A stretch of DNA of 64,000 nucleotides from Syncephalastrum monosporum B8922 (Eukaryota > Mucoromycota > Mucoromycetes > Mucorales > Syncephalastraceae): contig JNEN01001227.1 in NCBI GenBank assembly GCA_000697355.1, positions 310,001 through 374,000 of the forward strand, given 5' to 3'. The notes below the pieces were generated by a model that saw only the letters and a list, made by a program, of their open reading frames with translations, had not been told where the DNA came from and ran no database searches. Each line of letters opens with the position of its first letter. The first letter of the stretch is position 1. This document shows positions 47,204-59,239 of this stretch, one piece after another. The position numbers were made by a program, and so were the translations under genes.

Positions 47204-49241
47204 GGGTCGTAGCGCGTGAGTAAAAAAAAGAAAGAAGAAAAGGAAAGAAAAGAAGCAATTAAAAAAATTGGAGGCAAAACAAAGCGGGGATGCGACATAT
47301 GGAAAAGGCGGGTTGATCATTGTGGAGTCTCAATCCTGCACGATATTACGTACCTATTTTCGTTCCTTCTCCTTCGTCTGTGCACATCAAATCCCGCTTG
47401 TCGCTTCATTCTATTCCATGTCGCTCAGCCATATCGATTCTCTATCAGCTATATGAATAGCAAAGACCTATTCAAAACATAAATATAAGACAGGAGAATG
47501 GTCGATTTACATGATTCATGCTGCTCAAATTGATTTATCATTAGTTCACCTTCCAGGGTTATGTAACTGTAACACATTCAACCGTGTTTAGTGAAACACT
47601 GTCTCTGCAGGATATTTCCCAAGACTTCGGCGCCCTATCTTTGTTGATCCATCATGCATAAGAAATGAATTGCGCGTGCTGATAATCATGTTAGCCAGCG
47701 GTATCTACTAATAACTGTTGTATCGGCTGAGTGCAAACTCTGTGTGGAATGATCAATTGCTGCATATACATGCATGACGACAAGCACATACTTCACGTCC
47801 GTGAATACCTGATTATTTTGCGCCCAAAAAAATTTTTTTTCAATAGACAAACCACCTCATTAACCAGGTCCTGAGTTCATCATCACGTACCCGGAGTGTA
47901 ATGTACCTGTATGTGGCCAGTCACCACCCTAGTTGTTCGCTAATATGTAGGCATCAGTAGGACGGCAATCTGACCGACGCTGATATTCTGGAAAATAGTG
48001 GCAGAAATCTATCTCTAAATTTCTTGCATGAGCTCTAATTTTATAGCAAGACTACTTCTTGATCTGATTCAAGAAACCTGGTCATTCGTGCACAGGCCTT
48101 ATACAATTTTCTTCCTTAAGTGGATCAGTAAGAGGCAAAAAGAACAAATCTCTTGCATCTCTTGCACATGCAAACGAATTCACATTACTGCGAAATGTGT
48201 GTATGGTACTTCTAGCTTTTTACGAAGCTCCATCCCATAATCTCTATATGCGCGAGCGCAGTCGACCTAACGATCTCGAGAAAATGGCTTCTCTAGGACA
48301 GAAGTTTTATTATTCACCCAATTCGACCAGAGGCAATTCGCCACACAAAGTGATGATGTTTTTTCGAAAAATTGACGGCCAATGAGACGAATATTATACA
48401 GGAGCTGATATTACACACCTCCTTTGAGTAGAAGTTGACCCTCGCTTAGCCCTTTACCTCGTACTTGTCAAGGACATAGTCCTCCTCCACGGATGATCCT
48501 CTTCTTAACCAGTCCACAAGATAGTCAGGGATAGGCCATATTTTTCCACATTGGTTTTTGACGGCAGTGCTCTCCCTTACTCGAGCGTGAGGGAATAACG
48601 AAAGCCCTTTGGGGTCATTCATCATTTATTCCTGATTCTGCCCTCTAAATGAACTTTCTATTTATATAGGAGAAAACTGCCTTCTATAGAGAGAATACTG
48701 TACATATTGAGAACACACATAGATGGAGCCTAATTAGCAGCGTCATATGGTAGGTTTCTCAATTGATAGAACATGTACAATTTCTTTCTCGCTGCGGCTA
48801 TGTATATCACCATAATCAGCTCTTGTACTCGCGGATGTCACCAGTTTTCCTGTATAACTCTAACTACCAGTTTAGTAGCAGCGTAGATAACAGTAGCGCG
48901 CAGGATATAACAGACCAGCAGGCCGATAATGCAAACGCCATTTGAACTGGATACTCGTAGTTTCAATATATCAGGCGTATCCAGTACAGTACTGTATGTA
49001 CATACTACAATACAGAACTTGCCACTGCATTTAATTTTTTTCCTCCTATTTATCCAGAATTGTTACAATGTGTATAGAGCATAATAGCGTGCTATCTGTA
49101 GATAATATCATACAAGTATACACACGTATGGTAGTCTATCGTCCAAGAGGATAGTGGCGTAGACATCAGTTTTATTCCCATTGAAGATACATATAGTAGA
49201 GAATAGAGAAAGAGAGACTGAGAAAGATACCATGACCATGT
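47204..49241. other. Intergenic region with one small candidate ORF
   Basis: The G-beta promoter lies at the left end. The remainder is AT-rich; the only frame with protein-like codon use is the 59-codon ORF at 48446-48625. Confidence 0.5.
48446..48625 (-). CDS. Small ORF of unknown function, possibly an exon or relic
   Basis: It encodes 59 residues with ordinary, non-repetitive composition and a Trp/Pro-rich core: KIWPIPDYLVDWLRRG, then EEDYVLDKYEVKG and a stop. The ATG pair at 48620-48625 gives a clean start, but the upstream flank also contains a TATATAG acceptor-like site about 40 bp away, so it could be the last exon of a longer gene. Its codon use differs from the surrounding AT-rich DNA. 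I do not recognise it. Confidence 0.3.
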   Translation of the reverse strand: MMNDPKGLSLFPHARVRESTAVKNQCGKIWPIPDYLVDWLRRGSSVEEDYVLDKYEVKG

Positions 49242-50705
49242 TTATACTGCCGCTGCTGTTGCTTTACCGGTAGAGTCATTACTGCCGTCAGAGATGGTCC
49301 TATAATGACAAAACATGCACATGCAAGCGACAGAGTGAGCCATATCCTCTTCCCTCTTGATCTTCTTCCTTAAATTCTCATACCTGCTCTTTTGGCTACC
49401 AGCTTCAATAGAAGGCGTGGCATCCTCTCCCTCGCGATGGTCGATACGACTTGAGATTGCACTATAATCTTTATGTTCTGAATAGATTTCGACTTGGCCA
49501 CCCCCTGCCTTGTGCTTGATATTGTCCTTGCTTCCGACTTTGCTCTTCGCATCATACTCCTTCACCTCATGGTAGATCTTAACATCGCCGCCTCCGGGTT
49601 TGTGTTTGATGTTGTCTTTGCTGCCAACTTTGCTCTTCGCGTTATACTCTTTCACCTCATTATAGATCTTAACATCGCCCCCGCCTGGCTTGTGCTTGAT
49701 GTTGTCTTTGCTTCCCACTTTGCTCTTGGCATCGAACACTTTGGGTTCGTGGTAGATTTTGACGTCGCCGCCACCCGGTTTGTGTTTGATATTATCTTTG
49801 CTGCCGACTTTGCTCTTGGCATTGAACACCTTCGGCTCGTGATAGATCTTGACGTCACCGCCTCCCGGCTTGTGTTTGATATTATCGAGTGAGCCTATCT
49901 TGGACTTCACGTTGGAGTAATCGCGGCGGCGAGAGGGCAGGCGCTTTGTACGGGACAGGGAGCTGTTACCTATGTAGATTTTGAGCAGCCGGTTATTCAA
50001 ACAGTTCAATTTACATAATTGTCAGATGCGCACGTACCACTGCTGCTACCGGACGCATTACTCTCCGTAGGGCTCATGATCTGCTTGTCACCACCACCGG
50101 GCTTGTGTTTGATATTATCGAGCGAACCAATCTTGCTCTTGACATGGCTGTAGTCACGACGCCGCGTTGTGAGACTTTTTGTGCGTGATAAATTGCTGCT
50201 GTTGCCTGCGGAATATTATGAGTCTGCGGTACATTGGCGAACGGGCGCACAACGTACCACTACTATCAGAAGCATGACTGGCGGTAGGGCTCATTAATGA
50301 TTTTTGCCCGCCCCCAGGCTTGTGCTTGATATTGTCCAGCGAGCCCACCTTGGATTTAATGTGACTGAAATCAGGCAGGCGTGCACCGATGCTTCTGGGA
50401 CGCGACTGGCTGCTCGTGTCTATGCATTCAAGCTGAAATTGAGTCTTGCTGCGTATGCGCCTATGCATATCGATGGTATTACCACTACTCGTATCGCTTC
50501 CGATGGCAGAAAGAGTTTTTCCACCACCTGGCGTGTGTTTGATATTGTCCAAAGAGCCTATTTTGCTCTTGATGTGGTCGAAGGAAGGCAAAGGTTGGGT
50601 CGGGATGCGTTTGGTGGCGCTAGCGGATGATCGGCTGGTGGAGCTGTGGCTTCTGCTTCGCCGCGCGGCGGAAGCGGGCCTGATGTTTTCGTCTTGTTGC
50701 GCCAT
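49242..50705 (-). CDS. Tau/MAP2/MAP4-type microtubule-binding repeat protein (8 repeats)
   Basis: Exons (minus) 50258..50705, 50038..50205, 49384..49969, 49242..49299; 419 residues. Eight copies of the tubulin-binding signature occur at about residues 44-62, 114-133, 170-188, 225-243, 255-273, 285-303, 315-333 and 345-363. Early copies read KIGSLDNIKHKPGGG, later ones KVGSKDNIKHKPGGG, and the last has KAGGG. Human tau repeats read KVGSxDNxxHxPGGG, so the match covers the whole core. The flanks are Ser/Arg/Lys-rich and disordered, as in tau's projection and proline-rich parts. The last five copies form a strict 30-residue tandem. An 84-nt intron (49300-49383) is a multiple of three without stops, so retention would add 28 Cys-containing residues. 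The predicted role is microtubule binding and stabilisation. Confidence 0.85.
49498..49911 (-). repeat. 90-bp coding tandem array, five units
   Basis: Units start roughly every 90 bp and encode repeats 4-8 of the tau-like protein. The spacer alternates between DVKIYHEPKVF and DVKIY[NH]EVKEY, so units 4-5 resemble each other and units 6-7 resemble each other, pointing to stepwise duplication. Confidence 0.9.
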
Positions 50706-51756
50706 GCTTCGATATTGAATAGCCCGCACAAAAAAATAGCTGAGGAAGAAGGAAAAAGAAAACGAAGGAACAAAGAAGAGAGGGAAGAGGAGAGGTATTA
50801 AGGGAACGGTGTTACCAATTTGCTTTAGTAGCGGAAGGCGACAATGGGGGAGAGGTCTGAATAATTCTTGTGACACCTGACCTGTTCTCGGCCCTTTTTT
50901 GTGCCTTTCTCTCCCAGCTTCCTAAGGTTATTAATATGGACGGTGTGTGTGTTTTTATTTTCCTAGGCTGACACCGACTCATCTAAACAGCCGAAAGCCA
51001 TCGCACATTCATTTGTCTTTCCACCTTTTAATCACCGCTACATTCTTTTCATACACATTAAACATACTCTTGTGTCTTGCGACGATGATCCACGTGGCCT
51101 ACCTTGCACACACAAAAGAAGCCGATTCTTATGATTTGGTCCCACCTTCAAGAAGTGTTTCGTTCGTTCGTCTGAGTGACACTGAATATTCGCTTGGCCA
51201 AACAAGGATAGGGGTGTCATTTGCGTTATTTACGGATTTCGCTGGAATATTTGGCTCCACGCCACACATACCATAATATAAACACGCGTGCCAGGGACCC
51301 TGTCTGCGTGATTAGTGGATTCTGTCCACCAAGCCAACACCCACTCATTGAGACTGGGCATCGGATTCCACATGAGGCTGACGTTAGCAAATGGCAATAC
51401 TTAGCAGTAGGGTATTACATTCTATCGGGTCAGGTTCACTCCAAACGCGTAAATGCTCGTGCCTCAGATAGTGTGGACGGGTTAGGAGATTGTGGCGTTT
51501 ATGAAATGCGTGGGGTGTCATTTTAGATAACGCACAGCATTGTAGGGAGTCATCTCCTAGCTCGGACCGAACGCAAAGCATGACAACCATGAACGTTATA
51601 ACTTTTTTTCTTGCTTCATCCACGAAAAAACAAAAATATTGGCTAAATATATATAAGGAGAGCAGAATATATAAGATTACAACAAATAAAAATAAAGACG
51701 AGGACAAGGACGAGGCATGGAGATGGAAGGGGGGGTGGATATGGTACACGGCTTAC
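50706..51756. other. Intergenic region between tau-like gene and kinesin-4
   Basis: Promoter and leader of the tau-like gene, with an A/G-rich tract on the plus strand (T/C on its sense strand) at about 50725-50800. A plus-strand frame starting at 51085 (63 codons) has no family resemblance, and I do not call it a gene. Confidence 0.45.
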
Positions 51757-54700
51757 TTAGGACTGATAAGCACTCAGGGCACTCGATGCACGCTCGAGCT
51801 CCCAAAGTTGGCGCAACTCGTCCATGCTGCCTGAGCTGTATCGTTGCTGGGCCATCTTGGCCCGTGACGCACGCGTCGGCGTCTGCGACAGTCGATCAAA
51901 CACGTTGCCAGCGCTCGGCGTGCGCTCCATCAGCGTCGAAGCGCTGGGAACAGGACCGAGCGACGGGCGCTTGGGTGCCGGCTGTCGTTGCTGCTGGTGC
52001 GACATGCTCATTATCGGTTCATATTCAGCGTTCGACATCTGCTGCGGCTGCTGCTGTTGCTGCTGCTGGTAGTGGTGCATCATGAGCTCACGGAGCGAGG
52101 CCCGACGGCGTGAGGAGCTTTGGTTAGGCAGGGGCTGCTGAAGGGAGTAAGCGCGTTTGCGAAGCGAGGCCTGGCTCTGCTGGGACGAGGTCTCGGACTG
52201 GACAGACGAGCGTCTAAAATGGCTGCTACGGATGGACGATGTGGATGACTCACGGTCGTTTGTGTAGCGTGAAAAGTCGGCTGGGTTCACGACCGTGAAT
52301 GGAATAGGCGATTCGGACCCAGGGACGCGCTGTTGCCACGACAGGCGGCGCTGGATCATGTTGAGGAACCGGTCCGGAGAGGGCGTGGCCTCGCGCGTTG
52401 TGTGCCGCGCTTTGTCGGTGAGCGAGACAGGCGGCTTCAGACCACTGCCAGGCATGGTGGGCGGCCGGGCGTGGTTAGTATAGGTCGGCGAAGCGAGCGG
52501 CGAGGGTGGTGGCAACACCGGCTCTTCGTTGCTCCCTGCACTGCCGCTGCCGACAAAGGAGACAATGGAGGAGCGCCGCGAGTCGCTGTAGTCGACGCCA
52601 GGCTCAGGCGTGTTGATCACCCCACGCAGACCGTCCTCGTAGATCTTGTCAAAAATGGTATTGCCGCTGTTGATATACTCCTCGATCTTGACATCGATCG
52701 CGCTATCCTCGTCCGTGTTTTTATGGCTCTTCTCTTCGAGGCGCCGGATGCGACGCTCGTTCTCGACCGTGGTGGTGATGGCAGCCCGCTTCATAACTAC
52801 GAGTGTGCGCCGCAGATCCATAACCGTTTTCTCGAGGTTCTGCATCGTGACCTGGCGGTTGCACTCGCTCATACGGAGGTTCATGATATCATCCACGAGC
52901 GCTTCGGCAATGCTCTTGCACTCGTCGTATTCAAGTGTCTTGAGGAGACGCAGCGTGACGTCGTAGGCTGCTTCGGGAGCCGCGGTCGGGGGCACGCTGA
53001 ACTGCTCTTCGAGCGCATCCATGTCGGCCCAGCCATCCTGGTGCTGCGCTTCGTGGACGATGTCATCCGCAAACGTCACGCGCTTTTCCACGCGCTGTTG
53101 CTGCAGCTGTGCCTGCTCGAGGGGCGCATCTTCAGCAACAATCTCGCCTGCCGCTTCTGACTGCAGTGCACGCACGCGCGCAGAAAGGTACGAGATCTCA
53201 GCCGAGATGAGCTCAATGCGCTCGTCCGTAAACTCGAGGGCCATTGTATCCATCGGCTGACCAGTCGCGTCAGCCGACTCCTTCTCGGCGAGGTAAATAT
53301 GGCGACGTTCCTCCATCAGTTCCAGCTTCTCGGCAGCGAGCTTCTCGCGACGGAATAGGAGCTGCTCCATCTCAACAACGGCTTGCTTGCCCTGAATGTA
53401 CTGGTAGAGCGCTTTATCAAGCAGCTCCTTCTTCCGCTCAGCACGGACCTGGACTGGGATCGGGTTCGGGCGTCGGCGGCGCATGGGGCGACGGCCAGCG
53501 CCCTTGCGCGCGATCAAAGCAAAGCTGCCGCCGACAATGTGGGATACCTTGCCCAACAGACGCTCGTCGAGAACGCCGCCCTCGCGAACGGCCTTTTTAA
53601 GCACGCTAATCATCTGCTTGAGCTGGTTATTGTTGACAAGCACTTCTTCGTCGCGGCGCTTCAGCATAATGCTTTGCTGCTGGTGTTCCTTTTCGAGACG
53701 GCGGCGAGCGATCTTGGCCTCAGCATTAGCGCGCTGCAGCTGCTGGATCTTGCGCTCTTTCACGGTCATTTGTTCGCGGACGCGTTCGGCCTCAACTTTC
53801 ATGCGCTTAATCATGCGCTTCTTCTCCACTTTGAGAGTCTCGACATTGACACGAAGAGAGCGCAGAAGCGTCTCGTTCTGATTACGGGTGGCTTGCATGG
53901 TCATGGTCGTGCGCGAGTACTTGCTCTTGAGCTCCTGGATCTCGGACAGCAGGCCCTTCATCTTACTCTCATAGGCCTGACGTATCTCGATCAACTGCTG
54001 CTTGTCGCGCACTTGGGTTGTCATTTCCGACTTGCTCGACATGCGCGCCTTGGTTCGACTGACGGCGGTATCCTGTTCATGCTGTAGCTCAACAAGCTGT
54101 CTTTGGAGGCGTAATATCTTTTCGTCAAACTTGCGTCGCATAAACGCATACTCGGTCTCGGATTTCTCAAGGTGCGAAACGAGCTCTTCCTTCACACGGA
54201 TATCGGATTGGATCTGATGGAGCATGCGGACCATCTGAGGGTTGTACTTTTCTTGTTGACCATGAGAAGGCGTCTCGACGCGCGCACTGCCGGATCCGTC
54301 CGAATCAATCGATTCGGCGACACGCTGCACCGTGGCCGGGTCATCCCATGAAGGCACAGCGAGTGTCTCAATTTCTTCGAGCATGTCACTGCTCATCAAG
54401 TCGTCGTTTTCGACGGGTGAACGTGCGGGTGTGAAGTTGCCTTCGTCCGAAAGTGTGCGCTGCATGTCTTCTTTGTACAGGTCCTTTTCTTGCTCCTCAA
54501 ACATCTTGAGCTGTTCTTCCCAGTCCTTGGCCGTGTCATCCAAGGGCTAGCAAAAAGAATAAGTACCCTAAAAATACAAACACAAACGATGAAGTCTGTC
54601 TTTTGTTACCTTGATTAAGTCGAGAACTTGCATACCACGCTGAATTTCTTCGCGGGCCTTGGCAATACTGCTCTTGACTTCTTCACGGACGGTCTCGTCC

Positions 54701-56854
54701 TCGACGTCAGTAAGCTGGGTCTTGAGACTGGTACTCTGAGAAATGACAGGGCGACGCGTCGTGCGCTTACTGCGTGTGGTATGCATAGAGCGCGATGTGA
54801 CGCTCGAAGTCGGGGTCATGCGGACACGGCGAGTATTACGCTTGCGGCGCGTGCTAAAAGATGTGCTTTTTTCTGAAACACCTTTAAAGGAAACCGATGC
54901 ATGGGAGCGTTGCATCGAGGAACTCGCCATCATCATGGCGTGCATGGCTGAGGGCTGTGTGCTCTCAAGGAACTGCAGCCGATCACGCGTATCCTGCAGC
55001 TCATTGTTTAGGTCCTGAATAGTCCTCTGATACTGAGAAATAATGGGATGCGTGGTCATTCGGTCCTCTCCACTGTGTCCGCTGCCATCATTCATGAACT
55101 CGCCGAGTTCACGTTCCATGAGGAGCGTGTCGCGCTCGCTTGTCACTTGGATCATGCTGGTTGACATGTCCTGGATGCGGTCACGGAGACGCGCCACTTC
55201 GGCCTTCAGCGCACGGTTCTCCTCACGAGCGAAGGGGCCGTCCCCGCCGGCCGAGCCATCAGCGCGCATCGAGGCAATCTCCATGCGCAAACGCGCTACT
55301 TGGGCGCGCAGCTGGCTGACCTCAATAGAGTTCCCTGCGAAATCTTGGTTGATCGTAACGCGGTTCTTGATGTTGCGGGCACGGTTCGCATATTTCAAGG
55401 TGTTGAGGGTCTCCATAAAATTGGAATCGGCGGGCGAGACACAGGCGAGCATGAGCGTCTGGCTGTTACCGCCCAGTGAGTCCTGCAGCAGGCGTGTCAG
55501 TTTCGAGTCGCGGTAGGGCACATGGGTCGCACGTCGTGTTTCGTCACCGAGTGCAGAGATGACGTTGCCAAGCGCAAGGAGACCGGAATTGATCGCGATA
55601 CCTTCTTTGGCACGATCGCCTTGGGCGTTTGTGCGCTTGAGCTGAAACCCAAAAAAAGTTAATTCATATGCAGATCTATATAAAAAAAGGGCGTATGCGC
55701 TCGTACCCGCTCAGAGCCAGCCAAGTCGACGAAATGGAACTTGCTCGTGATGGATTTCATCGCGCCTTCCGTATCGGGATCGCTTTTCTGCTGTTTCAGG
55801 ATGACAGAGAAGATGGCGTGTGAACGTGAGGAGACAGTATTCATGTCGGTGGAACCCGTGGTTCGACAGAGCGAGCCTTTGGCCAAAAAGCTGTGGATGT
55901 GTAAATAATGATGTGCTGCATGCAGACCGAATAGGCTGAAGATTCTACCCAATACTTTACCCTAACAGTTCTTCCGGACTAGCGCAAGGTTCTTCACGGA
56001 CTCCGCTCCAGTAGATGCCTCCCGTGATGTCCTCGCGGATGGTCACCTCCACAGCCGGAGCAGCCCCGATGGCAACGCCCTTCTTTTTCTGGGCGGTGTA
56101 AGGGTTCAAGAGATCGACAAGCTCTTCGTTGTAGAGTTCCAGAAAGGACACACACACTTCGTATTTAAACTGTTCATCTTCCGATGCTTGTCGCTGGAGC
56201 GTGTCGAAAAGCTGACGGATACACCGCGGCACAATGCCTACAAGCAAATGGGGTGATAATATTTTTGCAGTGAGTTCGAAGCCAGACTGATAGGATTGTG
56301 CATGCGCGGACCTTCATCCTCGGGGCGAGTGCCGCTGTTGCCGTTGTGCAAACTTGTGCCCATACTGTAAGTTTTGCCCGATCCTGTTTGTCTATATTTC
56401 GCAAAGACCTGATGAGTTATTTTTCTGTCTCTCGCATTGATTCAATATATCATATCCTACCCATAGGCTAAGATCGTTGCATTGAATCTGAATTAAAAAA
56501 TCATTCAGTGACACGTCCAGGAGCATTGTATAAAATAATTAAATCTGCTTCGTCGTTACCCATCGATGAACTTTTCCAGCAAGGGCGTGGCAGCAGCCCT
56601 GTAAAGGTCCTCCTGATCTTTCTTGTCATCAAATACGTAGTCGTATGTGTACGATTTGTCAGTTCCGATTAGAATCTGAGGTTCATTAGGCACATAAGAC
56701 AAGCATTCTGTGCAATTCGAAAGTTGCTCTTTCTGTGTCAGTGGTCTCACTCGAAGACCCACTCTGATGAATGAACATGATGAGCGGGCTGTAGAAGTGG
56801 TAAAGCAGAGAATAGGGAATAAGAAGACAAGTACCTCACGGCTGTGGAAGTCAT
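51757..56854 (-). CDS. Kinesin-4 family motor (chromokinesin KIF4/KIF21-like)
   Basis: Eight exons (minus): 56835..56854, 56560..56763, 56461..56487, 56312..56391, 55961..56237, 55707..55890, 54610..55641, 51757..54546; 1,537 residues. The motor starts at the N-terminus ([15 protein letters not shown]). It carries the P-loop [12 protein letters not shown] near residue 85, switch [13 protein letters not shown], switch [20 protein letters not shown] and [18 protein letters not shown]. The neck [20 protein letters not shown] is the kinesin-4 hallmark. Long coiled coils follow (to about residue 1,250), then a Ser-rich disordered tail with a poly-Gln patch. Kinesin-4 motors slow microtubule growth and move along microtubules or chromosomes. 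The first exon is 20 nt and the third 27 nt. One donor (56311) is GTCC. Confidence 0.93.
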
Positions 56855-59239
56855 GAAAGTGCACTGCAGAGAAAAGAGAAGGATGCGCCAGTTCAGGCCA
56901 AAACGTCAGGCACTTGCTTTCTCTGCAAGTTGCGTTTTCGCTGGTATTACACGGCCCAAAAAAAACAAAGTTGGCCCGGGCAGCGTAACACAAGTCGTTA
57001 CTACACAACGCAACTAAATCACGAGAATGAGGGAGGCATGAAATACAAAAAGAGAAGGGTTGACTAACGAGCACCTCATGAAACAATCGGCTTGTTCTTA
57101 TGTATGTTGTCGTAATATGACATGTCTTCCTCTTTTTTTTTCCGTCGCAGAATGGTGAAAATGTCCGTTCCCTGGGCGACCGGAACACGGCCCCGTTGGT
57201 CCCCTTTCATTTTTCGCCCTTTTGATCGGCACCAACGTCTGTTCCCCATCCCCACGTAACACCAACATCACCATGGATAACCTTACGATCCTCTCTAAAG
57301 TCGTTACTATCGTGCGTTTCTTTATTTCTGTTATTTCGTGTTTCCAATGTGAGGTTCCATCTTCCTTGTTGCTTTTTATATGGTACCCTTCAGCTGACAT
57401 TATATTAACAAAAGTACGGATCTCGCGTGGCCTGCCCCGTGGCAGATGTTCTCGATCACGATAATTTTAGGAAAATGACAGCAAAACTCAGCGTGGGCCG
57501 GCCATGCCTTATCATCCAGTACGCACGCAGAGTTTTCCCTTCCTTTTTTTTTTCATCTGCGTCGTACGAAACCATCAGATGCTAAAAATGGTTGCACCTG
57601 TCCATTATTCGCCTACTGCTCTCAGGGGTCGTGTACACACCCAAGCCGAATGTACTACAAGTGTGATATATATCCCCGTTTAAAATCGCTCTCAAAGGAG
57701 CTTTGTTGGAGGCAAGTATTCTGCTCGAGATTTGAGGACGCTGCACGTTCCGCATCCTTAAGAGGCTTGTTTGCATCATATCAGATGACGAACATAAACA
57801 AAAAGCGTTTCGCCATATGGCTCATACTTCGGCGCCACACCCCACGGGACGGGCACAATCAAGAAGACGATAATAAGGCCGATGCAGAAGAATGCCTGCT
57901 CGGACCGGAAGAAGACACCCACCATCAAATGCTTTTACCATTTCGCAAAGCGTTGTGACATTTTACTTCACCCTGTGGTGTCTAACCATGGAAAGGCACC
58001 CGAGTGCGTCGAAAATGATAGATGGATCCCAGATACGCGACTTTCCAGGTACTCACTCTCCCACAGCACACAAGGCTGTAACGGTAAAAAGTCATTTCCC
58101 TGGCATTTAAAGATGTGTCTTCCAGTAACCAATTGACCTCTACAAAAAGTATCTTGAGGCCGTTATTGTCAATCATATAACTATGTTTTAATGATGTTTG
58201 TGGCAGTACGTTTCGTTGCCGTCATCAGCGACGAACACATTTTTATCACTTCATAAGCAACAATGAGCCAAGTGCTCCTATAATATACATATCCTGAAGT
58301 CAAGTTACTCTTTAACGAAGAAACTCTGTATATATTGGGTGGGTGGATGGGTTATTACGGACTGTAATCGCACAGTCTAACGACTTTGTTTCGCATCAGC
58401 GATAGTCAAGATTCACTAAATGATCTGCGCGAACCATTGGTTTCGAAAGGTGTTGTATCGAGTAATATCTGCAGTAGGATATCTACAGTTGTACTGTATA
58501 CAGTCGAATGATCGCACGGGCATTCCAAATATGGGCAGAGACTAAGAAGCACAGATGCTGTTGTCTCCCTATTTCAGTGTCCTTAATGCTAAATTTTCTG
58601 TTGACATTGAAAATCGCGTAGAAAGTGTCTGTTGCTCCTCTCTTTCATTTTCCCCGTCTCTTCTTCTATTATTGCTCCTGATCTCTTCATTGATCACAAC
58701 TCATCACCGGATCCCCACCTTGAAGCCGCACTGTCAACTGTAGTGGCCTCAAGTCACACGCTCCTGTATACTGCATACGTACGCATTTTTTTATACATCC
58801 TTTTATTTATTGACACACAGTTCCTATGTGTTATAGAAAAGCCCTACTAGGACTCGTACAGAAATGTTCTTGTCACCAAGCGCACTACGCTCATACTATT
58901 GATCTTCAGGTACATAAATTATTTGATGCATCACATTTCAGCATATATTTTACACCTCTTGTTCAATCATTACATGAATTAACCCCTGACGGCTTTCAGC
59001 AGGTTTTTATTCGGTGTGACTATATATACGATTTTGCGGACCACACAGAATTCAAAAGTCAAGTAGAGTGGGAGTATAGAGAGAGAGAAGTAAGACAAAG
59101 ATATAGCATGTTGTAGCTAAACCTGAGAACTGATATTCAATTGTGTTGACAGATTAGCACCCGTGCTATTGAAACAAACTGCTGGTCTCCAAAACTTAGT
59201 CAGTCCGTCATCTCCAACTATTCAGTTATCCGCGAAAGC
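56855..59239. other. Gene-poor region upstream of kinesin-4
   Basis: The first few hundred bases form the kinesin promoter/leader. Further right I found only short frames. One ending near 59116 on the plus strand (EFKSQVEWEYREREVRQRY) has protein-like composition and could be an upstream exon of the 59240-59797 candidate. Confidence 0.4.

Noticed and set aside
49498..49911. Regular 90-bp repeats that could suggest a CRISPR-like or satellite array
   Set aside because: The repeats are in one reading frame and encode tubulin-binding repeats; spacers are also coding and similar to each other.
51085..51276. 63-codon plus-strand frame after a T/C-rich tract
   Set aside because: No family resemblance and no splice support; the pyrimidine tract alone is not enough.
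52333..53160. 275-codon plus-strand frame
   Set aside because: Opposite the kinesin-4 coiled-coil exon, whose codon bias keeps the antisense frame open; no family signal.
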